Counted from the stretch's first letter, positions 28,051 to 39,743 are shown. The stretch: 64,000 bases of DNA from Arthrobacter sp. Leaf141 (GCF_001424565.1 NZ_LMOL01000010.1:228-64227); one strand, 5' to 3'. Program-made: numbers and translations. The notes: generated from the sequence alone by a model not told the origin.

Positions 28051-30729
28051 ATGAAGTCGCAGGAGATCACGAAGCGCTGGGTGGACTTTTTTGTCAGCAA
28101 GGGCCACACCGCGGTGCCGTCCGCCTCGCTGGTTTCCAGCGATCCCTCGCTGCTGTTCACGGTGGCCGGCATGGTTCCGTTCATCCCGTACCTGACGGCC
28201 CGCGAAGAGGCCCCCTACGCCCGCGCCACCAGCGTGCAGAAATGCATCCGCACCGGCGACATCGAGGAAGTGGGCAAGACCGCCCGGCACGGCACCTTCT
28301 TCCAGATGTGCGGCAACTTCTCCTTCGGCGACTACTTCAAGGAAGACGCCATCAGGTACGCCTGGGAGCTGCTCACCACCAGCGTGGCCGACGGCGGCTA
28401 CGGCCTGCCGCCCGAGCGCCTCTGGGTGACGGTTTATGAGGAAGACGATGAAGCCAAGGAACTGTGGCTGAAGAACACCGGAGTTCCGGCGGAGCGCATC
28501 CAGAAGATGGGCAAAGCCGACAACTACTGGAACACCGGCCAGCCGGGCCCGGCCGGCCCCTGCTCCGAAATCTACTACGACCGTGGGCCTGCCTACGGCA
28601 TCGAGGGCGGCCCGCTCGCTGACGAGACCCGGTACATCGAAATCTGGAACCTCGTGTTTATGCAGTACCAGATCGACAATGTCCGCTCCAAGGACGACTT
28701 CGACATCGTCGGTGAGCTGCCCAAGAAGAACATCGACACCGGCCTGGGCATGGAGCGGCTGGCCATGATCCTCCAGGGTGTCGAAAACATGTACGAGACC
28801 GACCAGGTCCGTCCCGTGATCGACAAGGCCGCCGAGCTCTCCGGCAGGGAATACACCTCCGCCGAAACCCCGGATGACCCCCACCACACGGACGATGTCC
28901 GGATGCGCGTTGTTGGCGACCACATCCGGTCCGCCCTGATGCTGATTTCGGACGGCGTCACCCCCTCCAACGAAGGCCGCGGCTACGTCCTGCGCCGGCT
29001 CATCCGCCGCGCCGTCAGGTCCATGCGCCTCCTCGGCGTTGAAGAGGCCTGCCTGCCCAGCCTGCTGCCGGCCTCCCGGGACGCCATGAAGGGTGTCTAC
29101 CCCGTGGTGGACACCGACTTCGCCCGGATCAGCCGGATCGCCTACGCCGAAGAAAAGGCCTTCCTGCGCACCATCGCCTCCGGAACGGCCCGGCTGGAGG
29201 ATGCCGTCAAGGAATCCAAGGCCGCCAACACGCAGCTCTCCGGCGCGGACGCCTTCGCCCTGCACGACACCTATGGCTTCCCCATCGACCTCACCCTGGA
29301 AATGGCCGAAGAGGCCGGACTCAAGGTGGACGAGCCCGCCTTCCGTGCCCTGATGCTGGAACAGCGCCAGCGCGCCCAGGCCGACGCCAAGGGCAAAAAG
29401 GGCGGCCACGCCGACCTCAGCGCCTTCCAGGAGATCCTCACCCAGGGCGAGACGGTCTTCACCGGCTACACCGAGCTCGACGGCGAATCCCGGGTCCGCG
29501 GCCTGCTCGCCGCAGGGCGCCCGGTCCAGCAGGCTTCCACGGGCGATGAGATCGAACTGGTCCTGGCCGAGACGCCGTTCTACGCCGAGGCCGGCGGCCA
29601 GTCAGCCGACACGGGCCTCATCACGGGCGACGGGTTCATTGTTGAGGTCCTGGACGTCCAGCGCCCACTTAAGGGCCTCAGCGTCCACAAGGCAGTCGTC
29701 CGCGAGGGCGAAATCGGTGCGGACTCGCTGGTCCGTGCAGCCGTGGACCGTGAACGCCGGCACGCCGCCGAGCAGGCACACACCGGCACGCACATCGTGC
29801 ACGCCGCGCTGCACCAGATCCTCGGCCCGGAAGCCACCCAGCGCGGCTCCTTCAACAAGGCCGGCTACCTTCGCTTCGACTTCGCCTGGGGCGAAGGCCT
29901 GAGCACCGCCACAAGGTCCGAGATCGAAGAGGTCTCCAACCTGGCGATCCGCAACAACTACGCGGTCCGGACCAACGTCATGGGCCTCGCCGAAGCCAAG
30001 GCGCTCGGCGCCATGGCACTGTTCGGCGAGAACTACGGCAGCGAAGTACGGGTTGTGGAGATCGACGGCGCCTGGTCCCGTGAGCTGTGCGGCGGCACCC
30101 ACGTTGCCAACACCTCGCTGATCGGCAGCCTGTCGCTCCTGGGCGAGCAGTCCGTTGGCTCAGGAAACCGCCGCGTCGAGGCGTTTGTGGGCATGGAGGC
30201 CTTCCGGCACCTCGCCGCGGAACGCGCCCTGGTGACGGAGCTGACCGACCTGCTGAAGGTCCCGTCGGGCCAACTGGCCGACCGGATCGCCACAACACTG
30301 GCGAAGCTCAAGGCAACCGAGAAGGAACTGGACCGCCTCCGCAAGGAGCAACTGGCAGCCGCGGCGGGCCAGCTCGTCAGCAGTGCCCGCGACGCCGGTG
30401 GCGTCAGCGTTGTGGCCCACGACGCCGGCACTGTCAGCGGCGCGGACGACCTCCGGGGCCTGGCCCTGGACCTGCGGACCCGGCTCGGATCCGCGGCAGC
30501 CGCCGTGGCCGTCGCCGGTGTTGCCAACGGGCGGCCGGTCATCCTGGTTGCCACCAACGAAGCTGCCCGGGAAGCCGGCGTCAAGGCCGGTGCCCTGGTC
30601 CGGCTCGCCGCCGGGATCCTTGGCGGCGGCGGTGGCGGCAAGGACGACGTCGCCCAGGGCGGCGGCACGGACGCAGCCAAGGTCGGCGAGGCCCTGGCCG
30701 CGGTGACCGACTCGATCGCGCGGCGATAA
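28051..30729 (+). CDS. alaS: Alanyl-tRNA synthetase
   Basis: Class II synthetase for tRNA-Ala with an editing domain. The start MKSQEITKRWVDFF and the catalytic core (SVQKCIRTGDIEEVGKTARHGTFFQM) are typical. The editing-site zinc motif is present as HTGTHIVHAAL with CGGTHV further on, and the C-Ala region ends in a glycine-rich GGGGGGKDDVAQGGGTDAAK segment. Length 892 residues, normal. It overlaps nothing but lies only 7 bases before ruvX. Confidence 0.96.
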   Translation: MKSQEITKRWVDFFVSKGHTAVPSASLVSSDPSLLFTVAGMVPFIPYLTAREEAPYARATSVQKCIRTGDIEEVGKTARHGTFFQMCGNFSFGDYFKEDAIRYAWELLTTSVADGGYGLPPERLWVTVYEEDDEAKELWLKNTGVPAERIQKMGKADNYWNTGQPGPAGPCSEIYYDRGPAYGIEGGPLADETRYIEIWNLVFMQYQIDNVRSKDDFDIVGELPKKNIDTGLGMERLAMILQGVENMYETDQVRPVIDKAAELSGREYTSAETPDDPHHTDDVRMRVVGDHIRSALMLISDGVTPSNEGRGYVLRRLIRRAVRSMRLLGVEEACLPSLLPASRDAMKGVYPVVDTDFARISRIAYAEEKAFLRTIASGTARLEDAVKESKAANTQLSGADAFALHDTYGFPIDLTLEMAEEAGLKVDEPAFRALMLEQRQRAQADAKGKKGGHADLSAFQEILTQGETVFTGYTELDGESRVRGLLAAGRPVQQASTGDEIELVLAETPFYAEAGGQSADTGLITGDGFIVEVLDVQRPLKGLSVHKAVVREGEIGADSLVRAAVDRERRHAAEQAHTGTHIVHAALHQILGPEATQRGSFNKAGYLRFDFAWGEGLSTATRSEIEEVSNLAIRNNYAVRTNVMGLAEAKALGAMALFGENYGSEVRVVEIDGAWSRELCGGTHVANTSLIGSLSLLGEQSVGSGNRRVEAFVGMEAFRHLAAERALVTELTDLLKVPSGQLADRIATTLAKLKATEKELDRLRKEQLAAAAGQLVSSARDAGGVSVVAHDAGTVSGADDLRGLALDLRTRLGSAAAAVAVAGVANGRPVILVATNEAAREAGVKAGALVRLAAGILGGGGGGKDDVAQGGGTDAAKVGEALAAVTDSIARR

Positions 30730-30736
30730 CCGCTTC

Positions 30737-31336
30737 ATGGACAATCCTGCAACATCCGGCGGCTACCCCCAGGGCGTGAAACTGGGGGTGGACGTTGGTA
30801 CCGTGCGGGTGGGGATTGCCATCTGCGACCGTGACTCCATCCTGGCTACGCCGTACAAAACGCTGGACCGCAACGCGAAAAAGAACTCCGACATCAGGGT
30901 CATCGCCAACCTGGTGGCCGAACTGGGCGCCGTGCAGGTCATTGTGGGGCTGCCGCGCACCATGAAGGGCGAGGAACACGCGTCCGCACGGATGGCCACC
31001 GACTATGCCCTGCTGCTCGCCACAGAGCTGTCGAACCGGTCGCTGGACGTGCCGGTGACGCTCGTGGATGAGCGGCTCAGCAGCGTTTCGGCGCACCGGA
31101 GCCTGCGCGAAGCTGGCATGAGCAGCCGGGATCACCGTAAAGTAGTGGATCAGGTCGCTGCTGCGGGCATACTCCAGCACGCCATAGACATGCAAAAAGC
31201 CAGGGGAACGGATGTCGGCTCACGTGTGAGCGCTCCTTCCCTTTCCGTGGACTTGGGGGTCAGCGGGGCTGGGGAGCCATTCCCTGCTCCGCCGGGAAAC
31301 GCGGCCCGATCTTCAGATAATGGAAGGCAACAGTGA
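30737..31336 (+). CDS. ruvX: Holliday junction resolvase RuvX / YqgF family nuclease
   Basis: RNase H-fold nuclease of the YqgF/RuvX family, implicated in 16S rRNA 5' end processing and possibly in Holliday junction resolution. It shows GVDVGTVRVGIAICD with the catalytic Asp, VGLPRTMKGEEHA, and VTLVDERLSSVSAHRSLR. The C-terminal 50 residues are a Ser/Pro-rich extension beyond the core domain of about 140. Its stop overlaps the mltG GTG by four bases (GTGA). Confidence 0.92.
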   Translation: MDNPATSGGYPQGVKLGVDVGTVRVGIAICDRDSILATPYKTLDRNAKKNSDIRVIANLVAELGAVQVIVGLPRTMKGEEHASARMATDYALLLATELSNRSLDVPVTLVDERLSSVSAHRSLREAGMSSRDHRKVVDQVAAAGILQHAIDMQKARGTDVGSRVSAPSLSVDLGVSGAGEPFPAPPGNAARSSDNGRQQ

Positions 31337-32889
31337 GTCCTGCCAACAGTGACGATGCTTCCGGTGCGCACGATGCCGGCGCGGCCCGGCCGCTGACCCG
31401 CAAGGAAATCCGGGAACGCGAGAAGCACCTCAACGACGGCCCCGGCCCGGAGCTGCAAGAGGGCGACGGCCCCGCCGTTCCGCCGCAACCCTCAGCGCCG
31501 CCCGCAACGGCAGGCATTCCCGCCGTTCCCGACGCGCTGCCTTCCATCCAGGATGCGCACCACGACGACGCCGCCCACCCGGACCAGTACGGCCAGCCCG
31601 ACCCGGCCTACGCGGACCCGGCCGACCGGGAACCCGCGTACGCCGTACATCACCAACAGCAGGCAGATGCGCACCCGGACGGCGCATACGACGACGGCGC
31701 GCACCACGGTGCCGGCAGCCAACACAGCGGGGACCACCACGATGCCCACCACCTTGCTGATGCCCGGCACACTGACGAGCACCACGAATTGCTGCCCGGC
31801 TCCGCGGCGGTACAGGTAGTGGCGAAGCCGTCCCGGAAGGTCCGGCGGCGTCGCCGCTTCCTCGCCCTGTTGATCACCCTCGCCGTTTTTGTGGCGGCCG
31901 TGGCCGTTGGTGCCCAATTCCTCAAACCCCTCCTGGGCAGCGACCAGGCCGCCGACTTCCCGGGCCCGGGAAGTGGTGAGGTGCAGGTGACAGTGGACAA
32001 CGGCGAAGGCACCCGCTCGGTGGCTGCGGATCTTGAAAGCAAGCGCGTGGTGGCCAACGCCGACACCTTCCTGCAGGCGTTCGCAGCCTCCGGGGGAGTC
32101 CTTGCGCCTGGGGACTACACCTTCAAGGCTGAAATGAAGAACACCGACGCCGTGGACGTGCTGCTCGGAAAGAGCCAGGCGAAGGTCATCTACATCGCCC
32201 TGAGCGCCGGGCTGCGCGTCGGCGAATCGCTGCAGGCAATCGCCGACGGCTCCGGCGTCACCGTCCAGCAACTCCAGGCTTTCAACAATGCGCCGGCCCA
32301 GTTCGGGCTGCCGGCCACGGCGAAAAACCTCGAAGGATACCTGGCACCGGGCGAGTACCGGTTCCCCCTGGGCACCCCGGCCAAGGAGATCCTGCAGAAA
32401 CTTGTCAGCACCACCGTTGACGAGCTTAAATCCCAGGGCATCACCGACCCCGCCAAGCAATACGAAGCCGTGACGGTGGCCAGCATCGTCCAGGCTGAAG
32501 GCGGCCAGGCCGAGTACGGCGATGTGGCCGGTGCCATCTACAACAGGCTCAAGCCCAACGACCAGACCGGCGGCTTCCTCCAGGTCGACTCCGCCGTCAC
32601 GTACGGGCTGGGCACCAAGAGCTTCAACTTCACCGATGAAGAGCGCAAGGACAAGTCCAACCTGTACAACACCTACGCCAACCCCGGCCTTCCGCCGGGC
32701 CCCATCGGCTCGCCGGGCAAAACAGCCATCGACGCGGCGGCCAAGCCGAAGGCGAACGACTACCTGTACTGGGTCACCGTCAACCTCGATACCAAGGAGA
32801 CCAAGTTCTCCCGGACGCTGGCTGAGCACAACGTGTTTGTGGAGCAGTACAACACCTGGTGCATGGCCAACGCGGGACGTTGCACATGA
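31333..32889 (+). CDS. mltG: Endolytic murein transglycosylase MltG, with a His-rich cytoplasmic N-terminus
   Basis: Membrane-anchored endolytic transglycosylase that trims growing glycan strands. The first 170 residues are a cytoplasmic low-complexity region with about 16 His in about 80 residues (roughly residues 74-155). One transmembrane helix follows (about 177-197, LALLITLAVFVAAVAVGAQFL), then a LysM-like region and the YceG catalytic domain with the Glu in SIVQAEGGQAEYGDVAGAIYNRL. Length 518 residues. GTG start overlapping ruvX; ATGA overlap with aroE. The His-rich stretch is unusual (see findings). Confidence 0.92.
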   Translation: MSPANSDDASGAHDAGAARPLTRKEIREREKHLNDGPGPELQEGDGPAVPPQPSAPPATAGIPAVPDALPSIQDAHHDDAAHPDQYGQPDPAYADPADREPAYAVHHQQQADAHPDGAYDDGAHHGAGSQHSGDHHDAHHLADARHTDEHHELLPGSAAVQVVAKPSRKVRRRRRFLALLITLAVFVAAVAVGAQFLKPLLGSDQAADFPGPGSGEVQVTVDNGEGTRSVAADLESKRVVANADTFLQAFAASGGVLAPGDYTFKAEMKNTDAVDVLLGKSQAKVIYIALSAGLRVGESLQAIADGSGVTVQQLQAFNNAPAQFGLPATAKNLEGYLAPGEYRFPLGTPAKEILQKLVSTTVDELKSQGITDPAKQYEAVTVASIVQAEGGQAEYGDVAGAIYNRLKPNDQTGGFLQVDSAVTYGLGTKSFNFTDEERKDKSNLYNTYANPGLPPGPIGSPGKTAIDAAAKPKANDYLYWVTVNLDTKETKFSRTLAEHNVFVEQYNTWCMANAGRCT

Positions 32890-33746
32890 GCCTAAGGGCT
32901 GCCGTCCTGGGCCACCCGATCAGCCATTCGAAATCACCGGCGCTGCACCTTGCCGCGTACGCCAAGCTCGGCGTGGAGATCGGCTACACGGCCATCGATG
33001 TCACCGAGGAACTCCTGCCGGCGCTCATGCGCCAGGTCCGCGGGCAGGCCGGCTGGTGCGGGCTCTCCGTGACCATGCCGCTGAAAACCGCCATGCTGCG
33101 GCAGGTGGACCAGGTCCGGGGCGTTGCGCAGACCCTCGGCGTGGTGAACACCGTCTCCTTCGAGGCCCATGCTGGCGGATTCCGGACCGTCGGGTCCAAC
33201 ACCGACGTGGCCGGAATCGTCAACGCGCTGCGGTATGCCGGCGCCGGCGCCACGCCGGCTGGCGTGGTGCTGGGCGGCGGCGGTACGGCCGCCGCCGCCG
33301 TGGCTGCACTGCGGGATCTTGGCGCAGCAACCGTGACGGTCATCGTCCGCGACCCCGCCCGGACCGCTGAGGTGCGCGCCGCCGCGGACAGCCTGGGCGT
33401 GGCCTTGGATATCCGGGACATGGCCGGCGCCGCTTCCGTCCTGGCGGCTGCCGACGTCGTAATTTCCACCCTGCCGCCCCGCGCCGCGGACGGGCTGGCT
33501 GCGCAGGTGGCTGCCCTGAAAACCGCCACCCCGGGCGTCTTGCTGGATGTGGCCTACGACCCATGGCCCAGTCTCCTGGCATCCGTTTGGGAGACCGGCG
33601 GCGGTGCCGTGGTGCCCGGGCTGGAGATGCTCCTGTACCAGGCGGTGGAGCAGGTCCGCCTGTTCACCGGCCGGGGTGCGGACGTTAATGGAGCTGTCAT
33701 AGATGTGATGTGTGACGCAGTCGGCCTTGCCCGACGGGCGTTCTAA
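32886..33746 (+). CDS. aroE: Shikimate dehydrogenase
   Basis: NADPH-dependent reduction of 3-dehydroshikimate to shikimate in aromatic amino acid synthesis. It shows the substrate motif [16 protein letters not shown], the catalytic Lys in [10 protein letters not shown], the Asp in [10 protein letters not shown], and the nucleotide-binding loop [13 protein letters not shown]. The ATG at 32886 overlaps the mltG stop (ATGA), giving 286 residues; a longer start lies inside mltG. It begins the aroE-aroC-aroK-aroB run. Confidence 0.93.
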   Translation: MSLRAAVLGHPISHSKSPALHLAAYAKLGVEIGYTAIDVTEELLPALMRQVRGQAGWCGLSVTMPLKTAMLRQVDQVRGVAQTLGVVNTVSFEAHAGGFRTVGSNTDVAGIVNALRYAGAGATPAGVVLGGGGTAAAAVAALRDLGAATVTVIVRDPARTAEVRAAADSLGVALDIRDMAGAASVLAAADVVISTLPPRAADGLAAQVAALKTATPGVLLDVAYDPWPSLLASVWETGGGAVVPGLEMLLYQAVEQVRLFTGRGADVNGAVIDVMCDAVGLARRAF

Positions 33747-33772
33747 CCGCCCTACGTGGCAGGATGGAAATT

Positions 33773-34968
33773 ATGCGTTGGTTGACTGCCGGTGAATCCC
33801 ATGGCCCGGCTCTGATGGGAATTATTGAAGGCGTCCCCGCCGGTGTGGAAATCACCAGCGGGCACATCGCGGACTCTTTGGCACGCCGCCGCCTGGGCTA
33901 CGGGCGCGGCGCGCGGATGAAGTTTGAGCAGGATGTTGTCACCATTCTTGGCGGCGTGCGGCACGGCCTCACCCAGGGCGGCCCGGTGGCCATCCAGGTG
34001 GCCAACACCGAGTGGCCCAAATGGGAACAGATCATGGCCTCCGACCCCGTGGCGCCCGAAATCCTCGCCGACCAGGCCCGGAACGCGCCCCTGACCCGGC
34101 CGCGGCCCGGCCACGCCGACTTCACCGGCATGCAGAAGTACGGCTTCGACGAGGCCCGTCCCGTGCTGGAACGGGCCAGCGCCCGCGAAACCGCCACCCG
34201 CGTGGCCATGGGTGCCGTTGCCGGTTCGTTCCTCAAGCACCTGGGCATCGAACTGGTCAGCCACACCGTCTCCATTGCCAGCGTCACCGTGCCCGAAGGC
34301 CGGCCGCTGCCCGTTCCCCGGGACGTCATCGCCCTGGACGCGGACCCGCTGCGGTGCTTTGACCGGGAAACTTCCGACGCCATGGTGGCCGAAGTGGACG
34401 CGGCCCACAAGGAAGGCGAAACACTCGGCGGCGTTGTTGAGGTCCTCGCCTACGGGCTTCCGCCGGGACTTGGCAGCTACGTGCACTGGGACCGGCGGCT
34501 GGATTCCCGGCTCGCCGCGGCGCTGATGGGCATCCAGGCCATCAAGGGCGTCGAAGTGGGTGACGGTTTCCTGACCGCCGCCCGCCGCGGTTCCGCCGCG
34601 CACGATGAGATTGTCCGCGACTCCGACGGCCGGATCAGCCGCACCAGCAACCGCGCAGGCGGCATCGAAGGCGGCATGAGCATCGGCGACGTACTGCGGG
34701 TCCGCGCCGCGATGAAGCCCATCGCCACGGTGCCCCGGGCGCTGAAAACCATCGACGTCAGCACCGGCGAGGCCGCCAAGGCCCACCACCAGCGATCGGA
34801 CGTCTGTGCCGTCCCCGCTGCCGGGGTTGTGGCCGAGGCCATGGTGGCCCTGGTCCTGGCAGAGGCAGTCATCGAGAAGTTCGGTGGCGACTCCGTGGCG
34901 GAAACCGCACGGAACATCAAGGGTTACCTGGACAATATTCCGGCAGCCCTGGACTCGATCGGCCACTA

Positions 34969-34969
<1 letters not shown>
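33773..34969 (+). CDS. aroC: Chorismate synthase
   Basis: FMN-dependent last step of the shikimate pathway. The start [20 protein letters not shown] and the signature segments [27 protein letters not shown] and [17 protein letters not shown] are all present. The ATG at 33773 is chosen because family members start just before [10 protein letters not shown] and AGGA lies about 9 bases upstream; an ATG at 33764 would add three residues. Length 398 residues. The stop overlaps the aroK GTG by one base. Confidence 0.95.
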
Positions 34970-36625
<1,656 letters not shown>

Positions 36626-36626
<1 letters not shown>

Positions 36627-37144
36627 TGCAGGGCGACCTGGCAGGAACGGCCGACTGGCCCGAAGCCGGCTTCCCCGGCGTCAGGATCAACCCCGAAACC
36701 CTGCTGCCGCAGGTGATCAACCCTGAGACGTGCCGTGCGGCCCTGGAAGCGTCGGTGGATCCCGCGGACGCCATTTTTGTCCTGCTGGTGGAAGGACACT
36801 CCTCCGAGGCCGCCGAGCTTTTGGCTGACGCCCGCTTCCGCGACCCTGAGTCCTTCAAGCTCCGGGCGTTCGAAGCCGAGGTGCTGCGGGTCTCCAACCG
36901 CCTGGATTTGGCTGTGGACCTGTTCCGGCAGCTCCTGGCGGAGGTGCAGGGCACCCCCCGGGAAGCCATGGCGCTGCAGTTCCTGGGCAAAACCCAATAC
37001 ACCGCCGGGCAGACCTCAGCCGCCGTCGAGTCCTTCGCCCGGGCCCTTGACCTCCGCGTCGCCGCGTCCGCTGATGCCGCCCTGATCTACTCCTCCACCG
37101 TGGCGCTCCGACGGGCCCGCGATGTCCTGGATCTGGCCTGCTGA
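36626..37144 (+). CDS. TPR-like small protein, translationally coupled to aroB
   Basis: A 172-residue protein without signal peptide or transmembrane segment. The middle and C-terminal parts are helical hairpins resembling tetratricopeptide repeats (SSEAAELLADARFRDPESFKLRAFEAEVL, NRLDLAVDLFRQLLAEV, AALDLR-type ends), perhaps two to three units. Its ATG shares a base with the aroB stop. Similar small TPR proteins are seen after aroB in related actinobacteria as far as I recall, but the function is unknown. A scaffold for shikimate enzymes would be speculation. Confidence 0.75.
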
Positions 37145-37188
37145 GGGCCGGTCGCGGGACCGGACGGCAGGACCGGTCCAATTACCGG

Positions 37189-37194
37189 TAGAAT
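37189..37194 (+). promoter_or_regulatory. -10 element TAGAAT upstream of efp
   Basis: TAGAAT is 44 bases past the TPR gene stop, placing the start near 37201 and leaving a leader of about 95 bases before the efp GTG. Confidence 0.5.
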
Positions 37195-37295
37195 GATTCT
37201 TGGATTTTTGACAAACAGGCGCCGGCAAGCCGTTTGGCGTGCCCGCCCGGCATACAGCGTCTGCACGCAACCCGATACGGAAACCTGAGGAAACA

Positions 37296-37859
37296 GTGGC
37301 AACCACTAACGACATCAAGAACGGTACGGTCCTGAAGCTTGAGGGCCAGCTCTGGAACATCATTGAATTCCAGCACGTCAAGCCCGGCAAGGGTGGCGCC
37401 TTCGTCCGCACCAAGATGCGCAACGTGATGTCCGGCAAGGTTGTTGACAAGACGTTCAACGCCGGGCTCAAGATCGAGACCGCCACCGTTGACCGCCGCG
37501 ACTACCAGTACCTGTACCAGGACGGTGCGGACTACGTGTTTATGGACACCTCGGACTACGACCAGATCACCGTGTCCGCCGCCACCGTAGGCGACGCCAC
37601 CAACTTCATGCTTGAGAACCAGATGGTCAACATCGCGATCCACGAAGGCAACCCGCTCTACATCGAGCTGCCGCCCAGCGTTGTACTCGAAATCACCTAC
37701 ACCGAACCGGGCCTGCAGGGCGACCGTTCGTCCGCCGGTACCAAGCCGGCCACCCTGGAAACCGGCTACGAGATCCAGGTCCCGCTTTTCGTGGAGAACA
37801 ACACCAAGGTCAAGGTGGACACCCGTGACGGCAGCTACCTCGGCCGGGTTTCCGAGTAG
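37296..37859 (+). CDS. efp: Translation elongation factor P
   Basis: Rescues ribosomes stalled at consecutive prolines. The N-terminal KOW-like domain starts [18 protein letters not shown], with the functional Lys32 at the loop tip in VKPGKGGAF; two OB domains follow. The start is the GTG at 37296 with CTGAGG 6-11 bases upstream (187 residues). Actinobacterial EF-P usually works without modification of this Lys and has a PGKGP loop; here it reads PGKGG. The stop overlaps the nusB GTG by one base. Confidence 0.95.
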   Translation: MATTNDIKNGTVLKLEGQLWNIIEFQHVKPGKGGAFVRTKMRNVMSGKVVDKTFNAGLKIETATVDRRDYQYLYQDGADYVFMDTSDYDQITVSAATVGDATNFMLENQMVNIAIHEGNPLYIELPPSVVLEITYTEPGLQGDRSSAGTKPATLETGYEIQVPLFVENNTKVKVDTRDGSYLGRVSE

Positions 37860-38269
37860 TGAGCGCACGCGGTAAAGCCCGGACCAAGGCGCTGGACGTA
37901 CTTTTTGAGGCTGAGCAGCGTTCAGTGTCTGCCTTTGATGTCCTCCGCGCCCGTCGGGAAAAGACTGACCAGATCATCAACCCTTACACCCTGGAAATCG
38001 TTGAGGGTGTGGTCTCCCAGCAGCCCACCATCGACGAGTTCCTCGAAACGTACTCCCAGGGTTGGACGCTGGAGCGGATGCCCTCGGTTGACCGCATCAT
38101 CCTGCGGATCGGCACCTGGGAACTGCTCTACAACGACGACGTCCCCGACGGTGTTGCGGTCAGCGAAGCAGTAGCGCTGGCCAAGACGCTGTCCACTGAC
38201 GAGTCGCCGCAGTTCATCAACGGCCTCCTGGGCCGGCTGCAGCAGTTGAAACCCTCACTGCTGGCCTAA
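37859..38269 (+). CDS. nusB: Transcription antitermination factor NusB
   Basis: NusB, part of the rRNA antitermination complex, binding boxA RNA with S10/NusE. It shows the typical ARTKALDVLFEAEQR start, TPYTLEIVEGVV, and VDRIILRIGTWELLY plus NGLLGRL. Length 136 residues, normal. GTG start coupled to efp. A strong bidirectional terminator follows. Confidence 0.95.
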   Translation: MSARGKARTKALDVLFEAEQRSVSAFDVLRARREKTDQIINPYTLEIVEGVVSQQPTIDEFLETYSQGWTLERMPSVDRIILRIGTWELLYNDDVPDGVAVSEAVALAKTLSTDESPQFINGLLGRLQQLKPSLLA

Positions 38270-38292
38270 CCCGGGCCATCTACTGGTTACGG

Positions 38293-38320
38293 AAGGCCCC
38301 GCTCCTCTGAGCGGGGCCTT
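38293..38320. terminator. Bidirectional terminator between nusB and the PrsW-like gene
   Basis: A perfect 12-bp stem (AAGGCCCCGCTC / GAGCGGGGCCTT) with a CTCT loop and a TT-rich tail (TTTTG). It lies in the 64-base gap between convergent genes. Confidence 0.85.
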
Positions 38321-38333
38321 TTGTGCATCCGGC

Positions 38334-39599
38334 TCAGCCCGCCACGGAGGCCCGGAGCGCCAGGACCCGTTGCAGCTGCTGCCGCTCCTCCGCCTGGTGC
38401 AGCGGGACGTCCCTGCCGCTGAGGATGCGCTGGCGGATGTTGGCCAACCGGGTGGCGGCTCTGATGAAGTCCTTCATCTGCCGTTTCCGGCCGTAGCCTG
38501 CCGCCCATGCCAGGGCCGCCCGGCGGCCGGCCAGGGTGGCGAGCAACTGCACCTCCTGGGCAGTGAACCAGCCGGCAGCCGAATACTCCAGCAGCCGCTG
38601 CCGGGTCAGCCGCTTCTCGGCAACGCGCAGCAGGATGATGCCGGCCACGGCGAGCAGGAAGATGGGCACCTGGACCAGCGCGTAATCAAGCAGGAAGCCC
38701 TGGCCCATGCTGTTCCAGCGGTTGTGCAGGAGCATGGCCGGGAGCAGCCCCACAAAAAACGCGGCCACCGAGGCGCCGGCATGCCAGCGCCGGGCTGCGA
38801 AGCCCATGACCAGGCCGGTGGTGCCGGTGAATAAGGCATGCGCAAAAGGCGACATGATGCCCCGGAGGAAAAACACCTGGGCAAAGTCGCCCGCGGGGTC
38901 CGTGGATTCCGCGATGGCCCGGCCGAAATACAGGATGTTTTCCGTAAAAGCGAAGCCACCCGCGATGGTGAAGGCAAACACCACCCCGTCCACCGGTCCG
39001 TCAAAATGGCGGCGCGCCAGCAGCAGGATGACCAGCAGACCCAGCGATTTGGCGAACTCCTCCACAATGGGCGCCTGGACCGTGGCCAGGTAGGTCCGCA
39101 GGTCCGGCTCGTCGGAGAACTGGAACGTCACCACAAACAGCGGCTGGATCAGCAGGGTCACGGCGATGGACACTGCCGCGCCCCAGGTGAAGGCGAAAAA
39201 CAACAGCCGCTTGGGCTCCGGTTCCCATTTGTCGATCGCCTGGACAGCCAGCAGCACAATGGACAACGGAACCAACGAGGCCACGAAGCCGATCACCAGC
39301 CCGCCGGGCCCGGTATTGGCGAACAGGAACGGCACCACAAGGAACAGGCTCAGGAACGCCAGGACACTGCCGCCAATGGTCAGCCCAAGCAACCCGCCAC
39401 GCCTCCCCGGTGAGCGCTGCAGGGAGTCCTGCGCCGGGCCCGGCATCACGGGGGCCAGTGCCCTGCCCTGGTGGCCGGGCGCCGGGCGGTAGTCCTGCTG
39501 CCGGACCTGGCCCATCCAGCTGGGATTGGCCTGGGCGGGAAACGGCCGGCCGGGGCCGGCGGAAGGATCACCGGATGGCTGGTGCGGGGGCATCGACAT
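38334..39599 (-). CDS. PrsW family intramembrane metalloprotease
   Basis: Multi-pass membrane protein of the PrsW (M82) family. The N-terminal 60 or so residues are a Pro/Gln-rich cytoplasmic tail, followed by about eight hydrophobic segments. The family motifs are visible: the EExxK-type motif in IVEEFAKSLG, and the GGFAFTENILYFG and SPFAHALFTGTTGLVMGFAARRW helices with their conserved Glu/Asn and His. B. subtilis PrsW cuts an anti-sigma factor, but here neither a substrate nor a sigma gene is adjacent. The start at 39599 (421 residues) is supported by a TAGGCT box seven bases upstream. Confidence 0.85.
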   Translation of the reverse strand: MSMPPHQPSGDPSAGPGRPFPAQANPSWMGQVRQQDYRPAPGHQGRALAPVMPGPAQDSLQRSPGRRGGLLGLTIGGSVLAFLSLFLVVPFLFANTGPGGLVIGFVASLVPLSIVLLAVQAIDKWEPEPKRLLFFAFTWGAAVSIAVTLLIQPLFVVTFQFSDEPDLRTYLATVQAPIVEEFAKSLGLLVILLLARRHFDGPVDGVVFAFTIAGGFAFTENILYFGRAIAESTDPAGDFAQVFFLRGIMSPFAHALFTGTTGLVMGFAARRWHAGASVAAFFVGLLPAMLLHNRWNSMGQGFLLDYALVQVPIFLLAVAGIILLRVAEKRLTRQRLLEYSAAGWFTAQEVQLLATLAGRRAALAWAAGYGRKRQMKDFIRAATRLANIRQRILSGRDVPLHQAEERQQLQRVLALRASVAG

Positions 39600-39606
39600 A
39601 ACGGCC

Positions 39607-39612
39607 AGCCTA
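39607..39612 (-). promoter_or_regulatory. -10 element TAGGCT of a leaderless promoter for the PrsW-like gene
   Basis: On the minus strand TAGGCT is followed by seven bases and the ATG at 39599. No Shine-Dalgarno is seen. Confidence 0.45.
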
Positions 39613-39703
39613 GGCGGGCCCGGCCATGGCTCCAAGGACCCCGGCCCGGCACCCGCGGATGTGACCAGCGCCGCCCGTCACAGGCCGGATTACCGGCCGC
39701 CCG

Positions 39704-39709
39704 TATGGT
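39704..39709 (+). promoter_or_regulatory. -10 element TATGGT upstream of pyrR
   Basis: TATGGT, enclosed by a short inverted repeat (ATTACC at 39689-39694 and GGTAAT at 39707-39712). A start near 39716 gives pyrR a leader of about 60 bases that contains the PyrR-loop candidate. Confidence 0.45.
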
Positions 39710-39743
39710 AATTTTGAAACGCACATGATCCTTTTTTAATTCC

